Source: Trabulsiella guamensis ATCC 49490 | Lineage (GTDB): Bacteria; Pseudomonadota; Gammaproteobacteria; Enterobacterales; Enterobacteriaceae | Assembly: GCF_000734965.1 (NCBI RefSeq) | Contig: NZ_JMTB01000078.1 | Span: forward strand, 1 to 64,000 | DNA: 64,000 nt | Direction: 5' to 3' | Shown here: piece by piece, positions 23,795-36,373 of the stretch | How the letters are laid out: each line of letters begins with the position of its first letter | Numbering within the stretch: position 1 is the stretch's first letter | The notes under the pieces: generated by a model | What the model saw: the letters and a program-made list of their open reading frames with translations, nothing else | Told to the model about the DNA's origin: nothing | Database searches by the model: none | Translations under genes and position numbers: made by a program

Positions 23795-24041
23795 TAGATT
23801 TTCCTTTCACGTATCGTTTTCTTGGTTAGAAATGCGCTGTTTCGTCTCCTCAACTGACGCCCGAGTATCTCTCCTGCCGGATTCGTAAACTTTGATGGCC
23901 GCCATACTTGTTGAAAGAAACGTTTGCTTGTTATTAATTTTGATTATCTATGTTACCGGGTCTTCGCCGCATTGCCAGCCCCGTCTGCTATGCTTTTTGT
24001 CTGGTTTACCGCCAATTTAAACCAAAGCGACGGAGTGAATT
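23795..24041. promoter_or_regulatory. maeB-tktB divergent region
   Basis: A CTATGCT motif (23988-23994) 48 bases before tktB resembles a sigma-S -10 element, consistent with the known RpoS control of E. coli tktB. At 23916-23927 the core GAAACGTTT resembles the centre of a Cra site but its flanks do not fit well. I see no clear -35 for either gene. Confidence 0.35.
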
Positions 24042-26036
24042 ATGTCCCGAAGAGAGCTTGCAAACGCGATTCGCGCCTTAAGTATGGATGCTGTCCAGAA
24101 GGCCAATTCCGGCCATCCGGGCGCACCGATGGGCATGGCGGATATCGCCGAAGTGCTGTGGAATGACTTTCTCAAACACAATCCCACGGATCCTCACTGG
24201 TACGACCGTGACCGCTTTATTCTTTCCAACGGCCACGCCTCGATGCTGCTGTACAGCCTGCTGCATCTGACCGGTTACGACCTGCCGATGGAAGAGCTGA
24301 AAAATTTCCGCCAGTTGCATTCAAAAACGCCGGGTCACCCGGAACTGGGCTATACACCAGGTGTGGAAACCACCACCGGCCCGCTCGGACAAGGGCTGGC
24401 GAATGCTGTCGGGCTGGCTATCGCCGAACGCACGCTGGCGGCGCAGTTTAACCGTCCGGGTCATGACATTGTCGATCACTACACCTGGGTCTTTATGGGC
24501 GATGGTTGCCTGATGGAAGGCATTTCCCATGAAGTCAGTTCCCTCGCCGGTACGCTGGAGTTGGGTAAGCTCATCGGCTTTTATGACAGTAATGGCATTT
24601 CGATCGATGGCGAAACTAAAGGCTGGTTTACCGACGACACAGCCAAACGTTTTGAGGCCTATCACTGGCATGTGGTCAACGACGTCGATGGTCACGATCC
24701 GGAGGCCGTGAAGAAAGCGATTCTGGAAGCGCAGAGCGTGAAAGATAAGCCTTCGCTGATCATCTGCCGTACCGTCATCGGATTTGGCGCGCCGAATAAA
24801 GCCGGTAAGGAAGAAGCGCACGGCGCGGCGCTCGGTGAGGAAGAGGTCGCACTGGCGCGGCAGAAACTGGGCTGGAAATACCCGGCGTTTGAAATTCCAA
24901 AAGAGATTTATCAGGGCTGGAACGCGCAGGAAAAAGGCGAAAAAGCCCAGCAGGCGTGGAAAGATAAACTGGCGGCCTACGAAAAAGCGCATCCGGAACT
25001 GGCTGCGGAATTTACACGTCGCATGAGCGGCGGCCTGCCTGATAACTGGTCGCAAACGGTGCAGGCGTATATTGAGAAGATGCAATCGGAACCGGCGAAA
25101 ATCGCCAGCCGTAAAGCATCGCAAAACGCCCTCAATACTTATGGTCCGCTGTTGCCGGAACTGCTTGGCGGTTCGGCGGATCTGGCGCCCAGCAACCTGA
25201 CCATCTGGAAAAATTCCGTCTCGCTGAAAGACGATCCCGCGGGTAACTATATTCACTACGGCGTGCGAGAATTCGGGATGACCGCTATCGCCAACGGCAT
25301 CGCCCATCATGGCGGTTTTGTCCCTTATACCGCGACGTTTCTGATGTTTGTGGAATATGCCCGTAACGCTGCCCGCATGGCGGCACTGATGAAAGCGCGG
25401 CAGATCATGGTCTATACCCATGACTCCATTGGACTCGGTGAAGATGGCCCGACACACCAGGCCGTTGAACAGCTCGCCAGCCTGCGCCTGACACCGAATT
25501 TCAGCACCTGGCGTCCCTGCGATCAGGTTGAAACGGCAGTGGCGTGGAAAGCAGCAGTGGAACGGCACGACGGCCCCACGGCGCTGATCCTGTCGCGTCA
25601 GAACCTCACCCAAATGGAACGCACGCCGGAACAGGTGCAGGAGATTGCCCGGGGCGGCTATGTGCTGAAAGACGCCGGCGGCAAGCCAGACATCATTTTG
25701 ATTGCCACCGGTTCGGAAGTGGAGATCACCGTACTGGCAGCCGAAAAACTGCGTGCTGAAGGGGTGAACGTGCGCGTGGTGTCACTCCCCTCAACCGACG
25801 TTTTCGATGCACAGGACGAGGCGTACCGTGAATCGGTGCTGCCATCAAACGTCACGGCACGCGTTGCGGTTGAGGCGGGTATTGTCGATTACTGGTACAA
25901 ATATGTCGGTCTGAAAGGCGCGATTGTCGGTATGACGGGTTACGGCGAATCGGCACCAGCCGATAAGCTCTTCCCCTTCTTCGGCTTTACCGTTGAAAAC
26001 GTAGTCGCGAAAGCGAAAAAAGTGCTTAACGGGTGA
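24042..26036 (+). CDS. tktB: Transketolase 2
   Basis: A 664-residue thiamine-diphosphate enzyme of the non-oxidative pentose phosphate pathway, closer to E. coli TktB than TktA in its N terminus ([17 protein letters not shown]) and position. The ThDP-binding GDGCLMEG motif lies near residue 155, with the conserved [10 protein letters not shown] and [15 protein letters not shown] segments further on. In E. coli talA (transaldolase A) precedes tktB; here it is absent, so tktB stands alone. Its last 11 bases overlap the end of the convergent ypfG. Confidence 0.96.
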   Translation: MSRRELANAIRALSMDAVQKANSGHPGAPMGMADIAEVLWNDFLKHNPTDPHWYDRDRFILSNGHASMLLYSLLHLTGYDLPMEELKNFRQLHSKTPGHPELGYTPGVETTTGPLGQGLANAVGLAIAERTLAAQFNRPGHDIVDHYTWVFMGDGCLMEGISHEVSSLAGTLELGKLIGFYDSNGISIDGETKGWFTDDTAKRFEAYHWHVVNDVDGHDPEAVKKAILEAQSVKDKPSLIICRTVIGFGAPNKAGKEEAHGAALGEEEVALARQKLGWKYPAFEIPKEIYQGWNAQEKGEKAQQAWKDKLAAYEKAHPELAAEFTRRMSGGLPDNWSQTVQAYIEKMQSEPAKIASRKASQNALNTYGPLLPELLGGSADLAPSNLTIWKNSVSLKDDPAGNYIHYGVREFGMTAIANGIAHHGGFVPYTATFLMFVEYARNAARMAALMKARQIMVYTHDSIGLGEDGPTHQAVEQLASLRLTPNFSTWRPCDQVETAVAWKAAVERHDGPTALILSRQNLTQMERTPEQVQEIARGGYVLKDAGGKPDIILIATGSEVEITVLAAEKLRAEGVNVRVVSLPSTDVFDAQDEAYRESVLPSNVTARVAVEAGIVDYWYKYVGLKGAIVGMTGYGESAPADKLFPFFGFTVENVVAKAKKVLNG

Positions 26037-27069
26037 TCCACAGCGTGGGCCAGGCATCTGGCCCCTGCCACTCATCACACTCGGGCTGTCCGGCATAGCG
26101 GACCAGACGAAAACGCTGACCATCATAACGCCAGCGTGTCGTTACGCCGCAGTCGCCCAGCCCGCGTGCTTTATCCAGCGTCACCAGCTCACGGCTTTTG
26201 ATATCAAACGAGGCGTTGACCAGTTCAACGTCGCGCGTCTCACTGGCAGGCTGGAACGGCAGTCGCAGCCGGACCGGTTGTGCCGCAAAGGGTTTCTGGC
26301 GGGAGACGAACCACGCGCGGTAGATGGTGTTATAAGCGCCGGATTCGCAGCTAAGCATCATCAGCGCTTTGTCATCCGTCAGCGCCGTCACCCACACTTC
26401 GCGTCGCATCGGATCAAGCGAACACTGGCTGTTGTTCATCCGCCAGCTACCGTAATCCATCAGATCGTTACTCTCTTCGCGAGTGAGCGGCGTCGGCGTG
26501 GGGTTGACTATCGCCACGCTTTTCAGCGCGGGCGCAGGAGGGACGCTGAGCGGCGGATCATCACCTTTGCGGATCCAGGCGGTTTTGCTGCCCACGCGTT
26601 TTTGTTGACTGTCGATAAACAGCAGCGCGGCTTTCAGCCCCTGCAGGGAAATGGCCTGCAGGCCTTTGTCTAACGTGATCGCCTGCCCGTCCTGCACATG
26701 CTGCAGAAAGGCGTTAATGGTGGCGCTATCACTGGTGGTGAGCTGCCAGGGCACCATTTTCCAGTGTTCACCGCCCGGTTTGAGTGGCTGACCGTCCAGC
26801 ATGAGTCGGGAGGCAATGGCTGAAACGCTGGCGGTCGGTTCGTCAAGCCCGCCCATTTCGATGCGCAACATGGCGTCCGTACGCGCCCCTGCGCTGCGGC
26901 TCAGGGACATAACCAGCCCGTGGTGTAAACCGACATTGCGCGCCACGCAGAAATTCTGGTTATTGCAGGTCACCAGCCAGTCAGTAAATACCTGCTGTGC
27001 TGGCGCCGCCCACGTCAATGACGTCGGCAGCAAACCGAAAAACAAAAAGAGGATAACGCGATAGCGCAT
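26026..27069 (-). CDS. ypfG: DUF1176 exported protein YpfG
   Basis: A 347-residue protein, the same length as E. coli YpfG, with an N-terminal signal peptide (about 1-23, cleavage near SLTWAAPA) and a DUF1176 body. It is probably periplasmic and its function is unknown. Paired cysteines near residues 36 and 41 and again in the second half may form disulfides. I use the ATG at 27069, which gives the family N terminus [11 protein letters not shown]. Its 3' end overlaps tktB by 11 bases. Confidence 0.9.
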   Translation of the reverse strand: MRYRVILFLFFGLLPTSLTWAAPAQQVFTDWLVTCNNQNFCVARNVGLHHGLVMSLSRSAGARTDAMLRIEMGGLDEPTASVSAIASRLMLDGQPLKPGGEHWKMVPWQLTTSDSATINAFLQHVQDGQAITLDKGLQAISLQGLKAALLFIDSQQKRVGSKTAWIRKGDDPPLSVPPAPALKSVAIVNPTPTPLTREESNDLMDYGSWRMNNSQCSLDPMRREVWVTALTDDKALMMLSCESGAYNTIYRAWFVSRQKPFAAQPVRLRLPFQPASETRDVELVNASFDIKSRELVTLDKARGLGDCGVTTRWRYDGQRFRLVRYAGQPECDEWQGPDAWPTLWITR

Positions 27070-27198
27070 GGACGGTACTACCCCAGGAGAAAAAAGCATC
27101 AACATACTGAGACGGTATCTTCACTGGCGAAGCGGTAGCACTCAATCAGATTTATCGGATAGATCCATGCAACAAAAAGGTTGTTTTATGTATAAAAA

Positions 27199-27774
27199 TC
27201 AAAGCATTAAAGATGAATTTTGCAAATATTGCAGCAAGATCACCGCCTTACCATCGCGGATCTCGCCGCTCCTGACCATCTGTAATGCCTGGACAAACGG
27301 GATTTCCAGCACCTCAATAGCTTCGTCTTCAACACCGCCACCTGCATTCGCCCGCTGGCCTTCGTGATATTCTGCAATATAGAAATGGATGAGCTCCGTC
27401 ACACCGCCGGGCGACATATATAATTCAAACAGTTTCTGTACTTCGCCCACTGCAAAACCGGTCTCTTCGATGGCCTCTTTGCGAATACACACCTCCGGCT
27501 CGTCATCATCAAGCAGACCCGCGCAGGTCTCAATCAGCATGCCGTCTTCGTTGCCGTTTACCCAGGTGGCGACACGAAACTGACGCACCAGTACCACAGT
27601 TTGCTTTTCACGGTTATAAAGCAGGATGGTCGCACCGTTGCCGCGATCATACACCTCACGCTTATGGCGTACGGTTTCACCATGTGTCGGGGTCAGGTCG
27701 TAAGTGATATTGCGTAAAATGAAGTAGTTTTCGGAAAGGATTTTATCTTTGATGACGTTAATCGTGAGCGACAT
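27199..27774 (-). CDS. nudK: GDP-mannose pyrophosphatase NudK
   Basis: A 191-residue Nudix hydrolase equal in length to E. coli NudK, which splits GDP-mannose and ADP-ribose-type nucleotide sugars. The Nudix box from GLLDDDEPE to EAIEETGF spans about residues 85-107, with the [13 protein letters not shown] segment typical of this subfamily. It is transcribed with ypfG upstream of nothing obvious; 57 bp separate it from aegA on the same strand. Confidence 0.95.
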   Translation of the reverse strand: MSLTINVIKDKILSENYFILRNITYDLTPTHGETVRHKREVYDRGNGATILLYNREKQTVVLVRQFRVATWVNGNEDGMLIETCAGLLDDDEPEVCIRKEAIEETGFAVGEVQKLFELYMSPGGVTELIHFYIAEYHEGQRANAGGGVEDEAIEVLEIPFVQALQMVRSGEIRDGKAVILLQYLQNSSLML

Positions 27775-27831
27775 GACGGTTCCACAGCAGTAACAGGTAT
27801 CACCATACTACGCCGTGGAACCCCGTTGTCG

Positions 27832-30144
<2,313 letters not shown>

Positions 30145-33100
30145 ATGGCGAATTTCTTTATTGATCGCCCCATTTTTGCCTGGGTACTGGCCATCCTGTT
30201 GTGCTTAACCGGCACGCTGGCCATTTTGTCGTTACCGGTGGAACAATATCCCGACCTTGCGCCACCAAACGTACGCATTAACGCCAACTACCCGGGCGCT
30301 TCCGCACAGACACTGGAAAACACCGTTACGCAGGTGATCGAGCAGAACATGACCGGTCTCGATAACCTGATGTATATGTCGTCACAGAGCAGCTCAACGG
30401 GTCAGGCGAGCATTACGCTGAACTTCGCCGCAGGGACCGATCCGGATGAGGCCGTACAGCAGGTGCAAAACCAGTTGCAGTCGGCGATGCGTAAGCTGCC
30501 TCAGGCGGTACAGACGCAAGGGGTGACGGTGCGTAAAACCGGTGACACCAACATCCTGACCATCGCCTTCGTGTCAACGGACGGCAGCATGGATAAGCAG
30601 GATATCGCTGACTATGTCGCCAGTAATATTCAGGATCCGCTGAGCCGCGTTAACGGCGTCGGCGACATCGACGCTTACGGCTCGCAATACTCCATGCGCA
30701 TCTGGCTCGATCCGACCAAACTCAACAGTGTGCAGATGACGACAAAGGACGTCACCGACGCTATCTCTTCTCAGAATGCGCAGATCGCCGTCGGTCAGTT
30801 AGGTGGTACGCCGTCGGTTGACAAACAAGCGCTAAACGCGACGATCAACTCGCAGTCACTGTTGCAGACGCCACAACAGTTCCGGGACATTACCCTGCGC
30901 GTGAATCAGGACGGCTCTGTCGTAACACTCGGCGATGTTGCTACCGTCGAGATGGGGGCGGAGAAATATGACTACCTGAGCCGCTATAACCGCAACGCGG
31001 CGTCCGGTCTGGGGGTCAAGCTCGCTTCCGGCGCCAACGAAATGGCGACGGCGGAACGCGTTATCTCGCGGCTTAACGAACTGTCAGAGTATTTTCCCCA
31101 CGGTCTGGAATACAAAATCGCCTATGAAACCACCTCGTTCGTCAAAGCGTCGATTACCGATGTGGTGAAAACCCTGCTGGAAGCGATTTTGCTGGTCTTC
31201 CTGGTGATGTACCTGTTCCTGCAAAATTTCCGCGCCACGCTTATCCCGACAATTGCGGTGCCAGTGGTGTTGTTGGGGACGTTTGCCATCCTCTATGCCT
31301 TCGGTTACAGCATCAACACCCTCACTATGTTTGCGACGGTGCTCGCCATCGGTCTGCTGGTGGACGATGCGATCGTGGTGGTGGAAAACGTGGAGCGTAT
31401 TATGAGTGAGGAAGGCCTGTCGCCACGCGATGCCACGCGCAAATCGATGGGCCAGATCCAGGGCGCGCTGGTGGGGATTGCGATGGTGCTGTCGGCAGTC
31501 TTTATTCCGATGGCCTTCTTTGGCGGCACCACCGGGGCCATTTACCGTCAGTTCTCGGTCACTATTGTTTCCGCGATGGTACTGTCGGTACTGGTGGCGA
31601 TGATCCTGACGCCCGCGCTCTGCGCCACACTACTCAAACCGCTTCACAAAGGCGAGCATCACGGTCAACGCGGTTTCTTCGGCTGGTTCAACCGCCATTT
31701 CAATGCTAACGCGCGCCGCTACGAAACGTATGTCGGCAAAATTCTGCACCGCAGCCTGCGGTGGATGCTGATTTACGTCCTGTTGCTGGTCGCCATGGTG
31801 GTGCTGTTCCTGCGCCTGCCGACCTCCTTCCTGCCGCAGGAAGACCGCGGCATGTTCCTCACCTCTGTCCAGTTACCAAGCGGTTCGACGCAGCAGCAGA
31901 CGCTGAAAGTGGTTGAAAAGGTCGAAGACTATTTCTTTAGCCATGAAAAAGACAATGTGACCTCGATTTTCGCCACCGTCGGTTCCGGGCCTGGCGGCAA
32001 CGGGCAGAACGTCGCACGTATGTTTATCCGCCTGAAAGACTGGGACGAGCGTGACAGCAAAACCGGCACCTCATTTGCCATTATCGAGCGGGCGACGAAA
32101 GCCTTCGCGAAAATTAACGAAGCGCGGGTCTTTGCCAATAACCCACCGGCGATCAGCGGTCTTGGCAGCTCTGCGGGCTTTGATATGGAACTTCAGGATC
32201 ACGCCGGCGCCGGGCATGATGCGTTGATGGCGGCGCGTGACCAGCTTCTGGAACTGGCGGCGAAAGATGATCGCCTGACACGTGTGCGTCACAACGGTCT
32301 GGATGACAGCCCGCAATTACAGATCGATATCGATCAGCGCAAAGCGCAGGCGCTCGGCGTATCCATTGATGATATCAACGACACGCTGCAAACCGCGTGG
32401 GGTTCTAGCTACGTGAACGACTTTATGGATCGCGGTCGCGTGAAGAAAGTCTACGTGCAGTCTGCCGCCAAATACCGCATGCTGCCTGACGACATTGGTC
32501 GCTGGTATGTACGTAACACCAGCGGCACCATGGTGCCCTTCTCTGCCTTCGCCTCGTCACACTGGGAAACCGGCTCACCCCGGCTTGAGCGTTACAACGG
32601 GTATTCAGCAGTAGAAGTGGTGGGTGAAGCGGCAACAGGCGTCAGTACCGGCACCGCGATGGATATCATGGAAAACCTGGTTCGTCAGCTTCCGGGCGGT
32701 TTCGGTCTCGAATGGACGGCGATGTCCTACCAGGAACGTTTGTCAGGCGCGCAGGCGCCGGCACTGTATGCCGTTTCGCTGCTGGTGGTGTTCCTCTGTC
32801 TGGCGGCGTTGTATGAGAGCTGGTCAGTACCGTTCTCCGTGATGCTGGTGGTACCGCTGGGGGTTATCGGCGCGCTACTGGCAACCTGGATGCGCGGGCT
32901 GGAAAACGACGTCTATTTCCAGGTCGGGTTATTGACAGTTATCGGCCTGTCGGCGAAGAACGCCATTCTGATTGTGGAATTCGCCAATGAAAGGAATGAA
33001 AAAGGGGAAGATCTGTTGACCGCGACGCTGGAGGCCTGTCGTCAGCGTCTGCGTCCAATTCTGATGACCTCGCTGGCCTTTATCTTCGGCGTATTGCCGA

Positions 33101-33258
33101 TGGCCACCAGTTCCGGTGCTGGTTCCGGCAGCCAGCATGCGGTGGGTACCGGCGTCATGGGTGGGATGATTTCCGCGACTATTCTGGCGATCTTCTTCGT
33201 GCCTCTGTTTTTCGTGCTGGTACGGCGACGTTTCCCGCTACGTGAACGGCAAAAATAA
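30145..33258 (+). CDS. acrD: RND efflux inner membrane transporter AcrD
   Basis: A 1037-residue proton-driven RND pump with 12 transmembrane helices and two large periplasmic loops; it works with AcrA and TolC and exports aminoglycosides and other polar drugs. The proton-relay aspartates lie in [19 protein letters not shown] (near residue 407), the partner lysine in [13 protein letters not shown] (near residue 936), and family motifs [17 protein letters not shown] and [11 protein letters not shown] are intact. Length matches E. coli AcrD (1037). No membrane-fusion partner gene is adjacent, which is normal for acrD. Confidence 0.97.
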   Translation: MANFFIDRPIFAWVLAILLCLTGTLAILSLPVEQYPDLAPPNVRINANYPGASAQTLENTVTQVIEQNMTGLDNLMYMSSQSSSTGQASITLNFAAGTDPDEAVQQVQNQLQSAMRKLPQAVQTQGVTVRKTGDTNILTIAFVSTDGSMDKQDIADYVASNIQDPLSRVNGVGDIDAYGSQYSMRIWLDPTKLNSVQMTTKDVTDAISSQNAQIAVGQLGGTPSVDKQALNATINSQSLLQTPQQFRDITLRVNQDGSVVTLGDVATVEMGAEKYDYLSRYNRNAASGLGVKLASGANEMATAERVISRLNELSEYFPHGLEYKIAYETTSFVKASITDVVKTLLEAILLVFLVMYLFLQNFRATLIPTIAVPVVLLGTFAILYAFGYSINTLTMFATVLAIGLLVDDAIVVVENVERIMSEEGLSPRDATRKSMGQIQGALVGIAMVLSAVFIPMAFFGGTTGAIYRQFSVTIVSAMVLSVLVAMILTPALCATLLKPLHKGEHHGQRGFFGWFNRHFNANARRYETYVGKILHRSLRWMLIYVLLLVAMVVLFLRLPTSFLPQEDRGMFLTSVQLPSGSTQQQTLKVVEKVEDYFFSHEKDNVTSIFATVGSGPGGNGQNVARMFIRLKDWDERDSKTGTSFAIIERATKAFAKINEARVFANNPPAISGLGSSAGFDMELQDHAGAGHDALMAARDQLLELAAKDDRLTRVRHNGLDDSPQLQIDIDQRKAQALGVSIDDINDTLQTAWGSSYVNDFMDRGRVKKVYVQSAAKYRMLPDDIGRWYVRNTSGTMVPFSAFASSHWETGSPRLERYNGYSAVEVVGEAATGVSTGTAMDIMENLVRQLPGGFGLEWTAMSYQERLSGAQAPALYAVSLLVVFLCLAALYESWSVPFSVMLVVPLGVIGALLATWMRGLENDVYFQVGLLTVIGLSAKNAILIVEFANERNEKGEDLLTATLEACRQRLRPILMTSLAFIFGVLPMATSSGAGSGSQHAVGTGVMGGMISATILAIFFVPLFFVLVRRRFPLRERQK

Positions 33259-33262
33259 ATAT

Positions 33263-33288
33263 AAGGCGACTTTCGGGTCGCCTTTTTA
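33263..33288 (+). terminator. acrD terminator
   Basis: An 8-bp stem AAGGCGAC/GTCGCCTT (33263-33270 with 33277-33284) with loop TTTCGG and a T run, five bases after acrD. Confidence 0.85.
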
Positions 33289-33308
33289 GTTTGCTCAGAA
33301 TATATATC

Positions 33309-33341
33309 GAAAAAGGCGACCGTTAGCGGGTCGCCTTTTAT
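33309..33341 (-). terminator. ypfM terminator
   Basis: A 9-bp stem AAAGGCGAC/GTCGCCTTT (33312-33320 with 33330-33338), nearly the same arm sequence as the acrD terminator 48 bp away. On the minus strand it is followed by T residues and lies about 70 bases after ypfM. Confidence 0.7.
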
Positions 33342-33407
33342 CTGATTCGATTTAAGTCAGAATTTTTTACATATTCTGTACTTTTAGTTTTCTTTTTGTT
33401 TCCGGAA

Positions 33408-33467
33408 TCACTTACGAAGCATAACTTCAATAAAGTCTTTCCAGTTCCCCAGTTCACGTTCAATCAT
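33408..33467 (-). CDS. ypfM: Small protein YpfM (19 residues)
   Basis: A 19-codon gene encoding MIERELGNWKDFIEVMLRK, which as far as I recall is identical to the E. coli small protein YpfM. The ribosome site GAGAGG lies six bases before the ATG. The peptide is amphipathic, with no signal or clear membrane span; its function is unknown. The location, downstream of and convergent with acrD, is the same as in E. coli. Full conservation of such a short peptide across genera argues for real selection. Confidence 0.85.
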   Translation of the reverse strand: MIERELGNWKDFIEVMLRK

Positions 33468-33816
33468 AACGACCTCTCTTATAATTCTCAGTAGTCTACG
33501 TAAATTGATTGTGAATGTGAAGATCATTGAACCAATCACTGTGATTACCGAAGCCAGCGGACGGGTGCTGGCGTGAGTTAAATATGAACCGACCGGGTTA
33601 AATTTATTGTGACTTACAGCAATATTTTGAAATACCGCCACGGCGGATTATCCGAGTTTTTTTCAGCGTACACTTGTACCTATTTTAAATGCTGCATTAT
33701 CATGCATTGCACAATGAGAAATTATGCCCCGATAATACTTTCGTGTATTATTCTTCGCCTCCTTACTATTCGAATAATCTGACAAATTCGCCTGCTTAAA
33801 AACAAAAGGATTAACC
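33468..33816. other. ypfM-yffB intergenic region
   Basis: A 349-bp AT-rich stretch (notably 33600-33780) between divergent ypfM and yffB. It must hold both promoters, but no -35/-10 pair stands out. I see no convincing gene, RNA or long repeat here. The AT content suggests H-NS or curved DNA, which I cannot test. Confidence 0.4.
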
Positions 33817-34176
33817 ATGATCGTTATGTATGGCATTAAAAACTGCGACACTATAAAAAAAGCCCGCTGCTGGCTGGAAGCGCATCAGATAGACTATCGC
33901 TTCCACGACTACCGCGTTGACGGGCTGGATGATGCATTATTACGCAGTTTTATTGCAGAATCAGGCTGGAAAGCCCTGCTCAACACCCGCGGTACGACCT
34001 GGCGAAAACTGGACGAGTCCGTGCGTGCCGGGATTGACAACGCCGATGCGGCCGTCGCGTTAATGCTCGAAATGCCAGCGATTATCAAACGCCCATTGCT
34101 CTGCGCGCCCGGTCAGCCTATGCTGCTGGGTTTCAGTGATGCCAGTTACCAGACCTGTTTTCAGAATCATTCCTGA
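33817..34176 (+). CDS. yffB: ArsC/Spx-fold protein YffB
   Basis: A 119-residue thioredoxin-fold protein of the ArsC family, matching E. coli YffB (118 aa). It has the single N-terminal cysteine in [12 protein letters not shown] (Cys9 region) and the C-terminal IIKRPLL segment that normally holds an arginine near the cysteine. E. coli YffB is not an arsenate reductase; a glutathione-dependent thiol role has been suggested. It sits 32 bp before dapE and is likely co-transcribed. Confidence 0.93.
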   Translation: MIVMYGIKNCDTIKKARCWLEAHQIDYRFHDYRVDGLDDALLRSFIAESGWKALLNTRGTTWRKLDESVRAGIDNADAAVALMLEMPAIIKRPLLCAPGQPMLLGFSDASYQTCFQNHS

Positions 34177-34208
34177 GGGATGATGACTTTTTATGTGAGG
34201 TGTAGTCT

Positions 34209-35336
34209 ATGTCGTGCCCGGTCATCGAGCTGGCCCAACAGCTTATTCGCCGCCCCTCTCTGAGCCCCGATGATGCGGGGTGTCAGGCGCTAATGATTGA
34301 ACGCCTGCGAAATATTGGCTTTACCGTCGAGCATCTCGACTTTGGCGATACCCAGAACTTCTGGGCCTGGCGTGGAAAAGGCGAAACGCTGGCGTTTGCC
34401 GGCCATACCGATGTGGTCCCGGCGGGTGATGCCGACCGTTGGATCAACCCGCCATTTGAACCGACGATCCGCGACGGTATGCTGTTTGGCCGTGGCGCTG
34501 CCGATATGAAAGGCTCCCTTGCCGCGATGGTGGTTGCCGCCGAACGTTTCGTCGCACAGCATCCGAACCATAACGGTCGTCTGGCGTTTCTCATCACCTC
34601 TGATGAAGAAGCCTCGGCGAAAAACGGTACGGTGAAAGTAGTTGAAGCGCTGATGGAGCGTCGTGAGCGTCTTGACTATTGCCTGGTGGGTGAACCGTCG
34701 AGTACCGCAGTCGTCGGCGATGTGGTCAAAAATGGCCGTCGCGGCTCCCTGACCTGCAACCTGACCATTCATGGCGTACAGGGTCATGTGGCCTATCCGC
34801 ATCTCGCCGATAACCCGGTACACCGCGCTGCGCCGTGGCTGAACGAGCTGGTGAGCATCGAATGGGATCACGGCAATGAATTTTTCCCGCCGACCAGTAT
34901 GCAGATTGCCAACGTTCAGGCCGGGACCGGCAGCAACAACGTGATCCCGGGCGATCTGTTCGTCCAGTTTAACTTCCGTTTCAGCACCGAGTTGACCGAT
35001 GAGATGATCAAAGCGCAGGTCGTTGCGCTGCTGGAAAAATATCAGTTGCGTTACACCGTAGACTGGTGGCTTTCCGGTCAGCCGTTCCTGACTGAACGCG
35101 GGAAACTGGTGGATGCAGTCGTTAATGCCATCGAGCACTATAATGAAATTAAGCCACAGTTGCTGACCACGGGCGGAACATCCGACGGACGTTTCATCGC
35201 ACGGATGGGCGCACAGGTGGTTGAGCTTGGGCCAGTGAACGCGACCATTCATAAAATCAATGAATGCGTTAATGCGGCTGATCTTCAGCTCCTTGCCCGC
35301 ATGTATCAGCGCATCATGGAACAGCTCGTCGCTTAA
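34209..35336 (+). CDS. dapE: Succinyl-diaminopimelate desuccinylase
   Basis: A 375-residue M20-family zinc enzyme that removes succinate from N-succinyl-LL-diaminopimelate on the way to lysine and peptidoglycan. Zinc and catalytic motifs [12 protein letters not shown] (near residue 64), [14 protein letters not shown] and [11 protein letters not shown] are present, with the dimerisation domain in between. It matches E. coli DapE in length. The operon order yffB-dapE-ypfN is as in E. coli. Confidence 0.98.
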   Translation: MSCPVIELAQQLIRRPSLSPDDAGCQALMIERLRNIGFTVEHLDFGDTQNFWAWRGKGETLAFAGHTDVVPAGDADRWINPPFEPTIRDGMLFGRGAADMKGSLAAMVVAAERFVAQHPNHNGRLAFLITSDEEASAKNGTVKVVEALMERRERLDYCLVGEPSSTAVVGDVVKNGRRGSLTCNLTIHGVQGHVAYPHLADNPVHRAAPWLNELVSIEWDHGNEFFPPTSMQIANVQAGTGSNNVIPGDLFVQFNFRFSTELTDEMIKAQVVALLEKYQLRYTVDWWLSGQPFLTERGKLVDAVVNAIEHYNEIKPQLLTTGGTSDGRFIARMGAQVVELGPVNATIHKINECVNAADLQLLARMYQRIMEQLVA

Positions 35337-35362
35337 TAATTTTGACTTAAGAGGTAACGCGC

Positions 35363-35563
35363 ATGGAATGGCTGGCAAAATACTGGTGGATACTGGTGCT
35401 GGTGTTTTTGGTAGGGGTCATCATTAACGTGATTAAGGATCTCAGCCGGGTCGACCACAAGAAGTTTCTTGCCAACAAACCGGAACTTCCCCCGCATCGC
35501 GACTTTAACGATAAGTGGGATGATGAAGACGACTGGCCGAACAAAGACCAGCCGAAGAAGTGA
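35363..35563 (+). CDS. ypfN: UPF0370 membrane protein YpfN
   Basis: A 66-residue protein with one N-terminal membrane helix (about 8-27, [17 protein letters not shown]) and a charged Asp/Lys-rich cytoplasmic tail, as in E. coli YpfN. Function unknown. It follows dapE by 26 bases, probably in the same transcript. Confidence 0.93.
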   Translation: MEWLAKYWWILVLVFLVGVIINVIKDLSRVDHKKFLANKPELPPHRDFNDKWDDEDDWPNKDQPKK

Positions 35564-35566
35564 ATA

Positions 35567-35596
35567 TTGCCCGGCAGGCAAAACGCCGCCGGGCAA
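35567..35596. terminator. Hairpin between ypfN and ypfH
   Basis: TTGCCCGGC (35567-35575) pairs with GCCGGGCAA (35588-35596), and the inner GGC/GCC extends the stem. It lies between two convergent genes. It lacks a strong T tract, so it may be an mRNA-end stabiliser or REP-like element rather than a strict terminator. Confidence 0.55.
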
Positions 35597-35601
35597 AACG
35601 A

Positions 35602-36300
35602 TCATAACAGTTCAATGATATCGTCATCGTTGGGCTTACCGCCACTCAGCGCTTCATCGAAATAGTGCTTTGGTACGGTATAACGCAAATGATCAAGCGC
35701 CAGTTGCATACTGCGCTCGTCAATGGCGTGACCGAGGTTGTCCACTATATCCAGCGTGACGTCGCCGCCGGCGCTCAACAGCGCATCCTGAGCAGCAACC
35801 GCATGCGCCAGTTCTATGACCCGATCTTCGCCGCCATGGATCAAATGCACCGTCGTGGCGGTGGTAGCCGTCGTCGGCAAAGTCGCAAACCGGCCATTAA
35901 AAGCAATGACCCGCGAGGCCAGATTCGGCTCGGCTTTCACCCCTTCCAGCGACATGATCGCCCCTTGCGAGAAGCCAATCAGCGCCGTCGCCAGCGGCCC
36001 GACGCCGCTCTGCGTCTGCCAGTAACGGACGATGTCGATAAAGGTTGGCATGATGGCGTCGACGCGCGCCTGACGGCTCTCTTCCGTCACGCCCTGCACT
36101 GAAAACCACTGACGTCCCGGCGCTACGCCGCTCGACTCCGCGCCACCGATACTGACGATCAGCGCATCCGGGAATAGCGGTGCAAACCAGCTGCCAATCT
36201 CGCCCATAGCCACCGGGTTGTCACCCACGCCATGAAACAACAGCAGCAGTTGTTGCGCGGGTTTAGCAGGACTCTGGACGACAAAATGTTCGTGTTTCAT
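35602..36300 (-). CDS. ypfH: Carboxylesterase-family hydrolase YpfH
   Basis: A 232-residue alpha/beta hydrolase equal in length to E. coli YpfH, an esterase active on short acyl esters. The nucleophile elbow GFSQG (near residue 113), LLFHGVGDNP oxyanion loop and LGHAID catalytic histidine (near residue 198) are intact, unlike the relic at 15973-16512. I use the ATG at 36300 (MKHEHFVVQSP), which matches the family; the longer frame reads into tmcA. Confidence 0.94.
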   Translation of the reverse strand: MKHEHFVVQSPAKPAQQLLLLFHGVGDNPVAMGEIGSWFAPLFPDALIVSIGGAESSGVAPGRQWFSVQGVTEESRQARVDAIMPTFIDIVRYWQTQSGVGPLATALIGFSQGAIMSLEGVKAEPNLASRVIAFNGRFATLPTTATTATTVHLIHGGEDRVIELAHAVAAQDALLSAGGDVTLDIVDNLGHAIDERSMQLALDHLRYTVPKHYFDEALSGGKPNDDDIIELL

Positions 36301-36373
36301 GACGGTCTCCTTAGTGCCTGCCATTGTAGAACTCAGCCAAAAAATGACCATGTCATTTAACTGAAGGAGTTCG

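Noticed and set aside
24321-25613. 430-codon open frame opposite tktB
   Set aside because: Composition is rich in Arg, His and Phe as expected for antisense of a GC-rich gene; no known domain is visible.
33663-33851. 62-codon minus-strand frame upstream of yffB
   Set aside because: It overlaps the yffB start antisense, lacks a ribosome site and lies in AT-rich DNA where short frames arise by chance.
34290-35378. 362-codon open frame opposite dapE
   Set aside because: Antisense shadow of a highly conserved enzyme; no start signal or domain.
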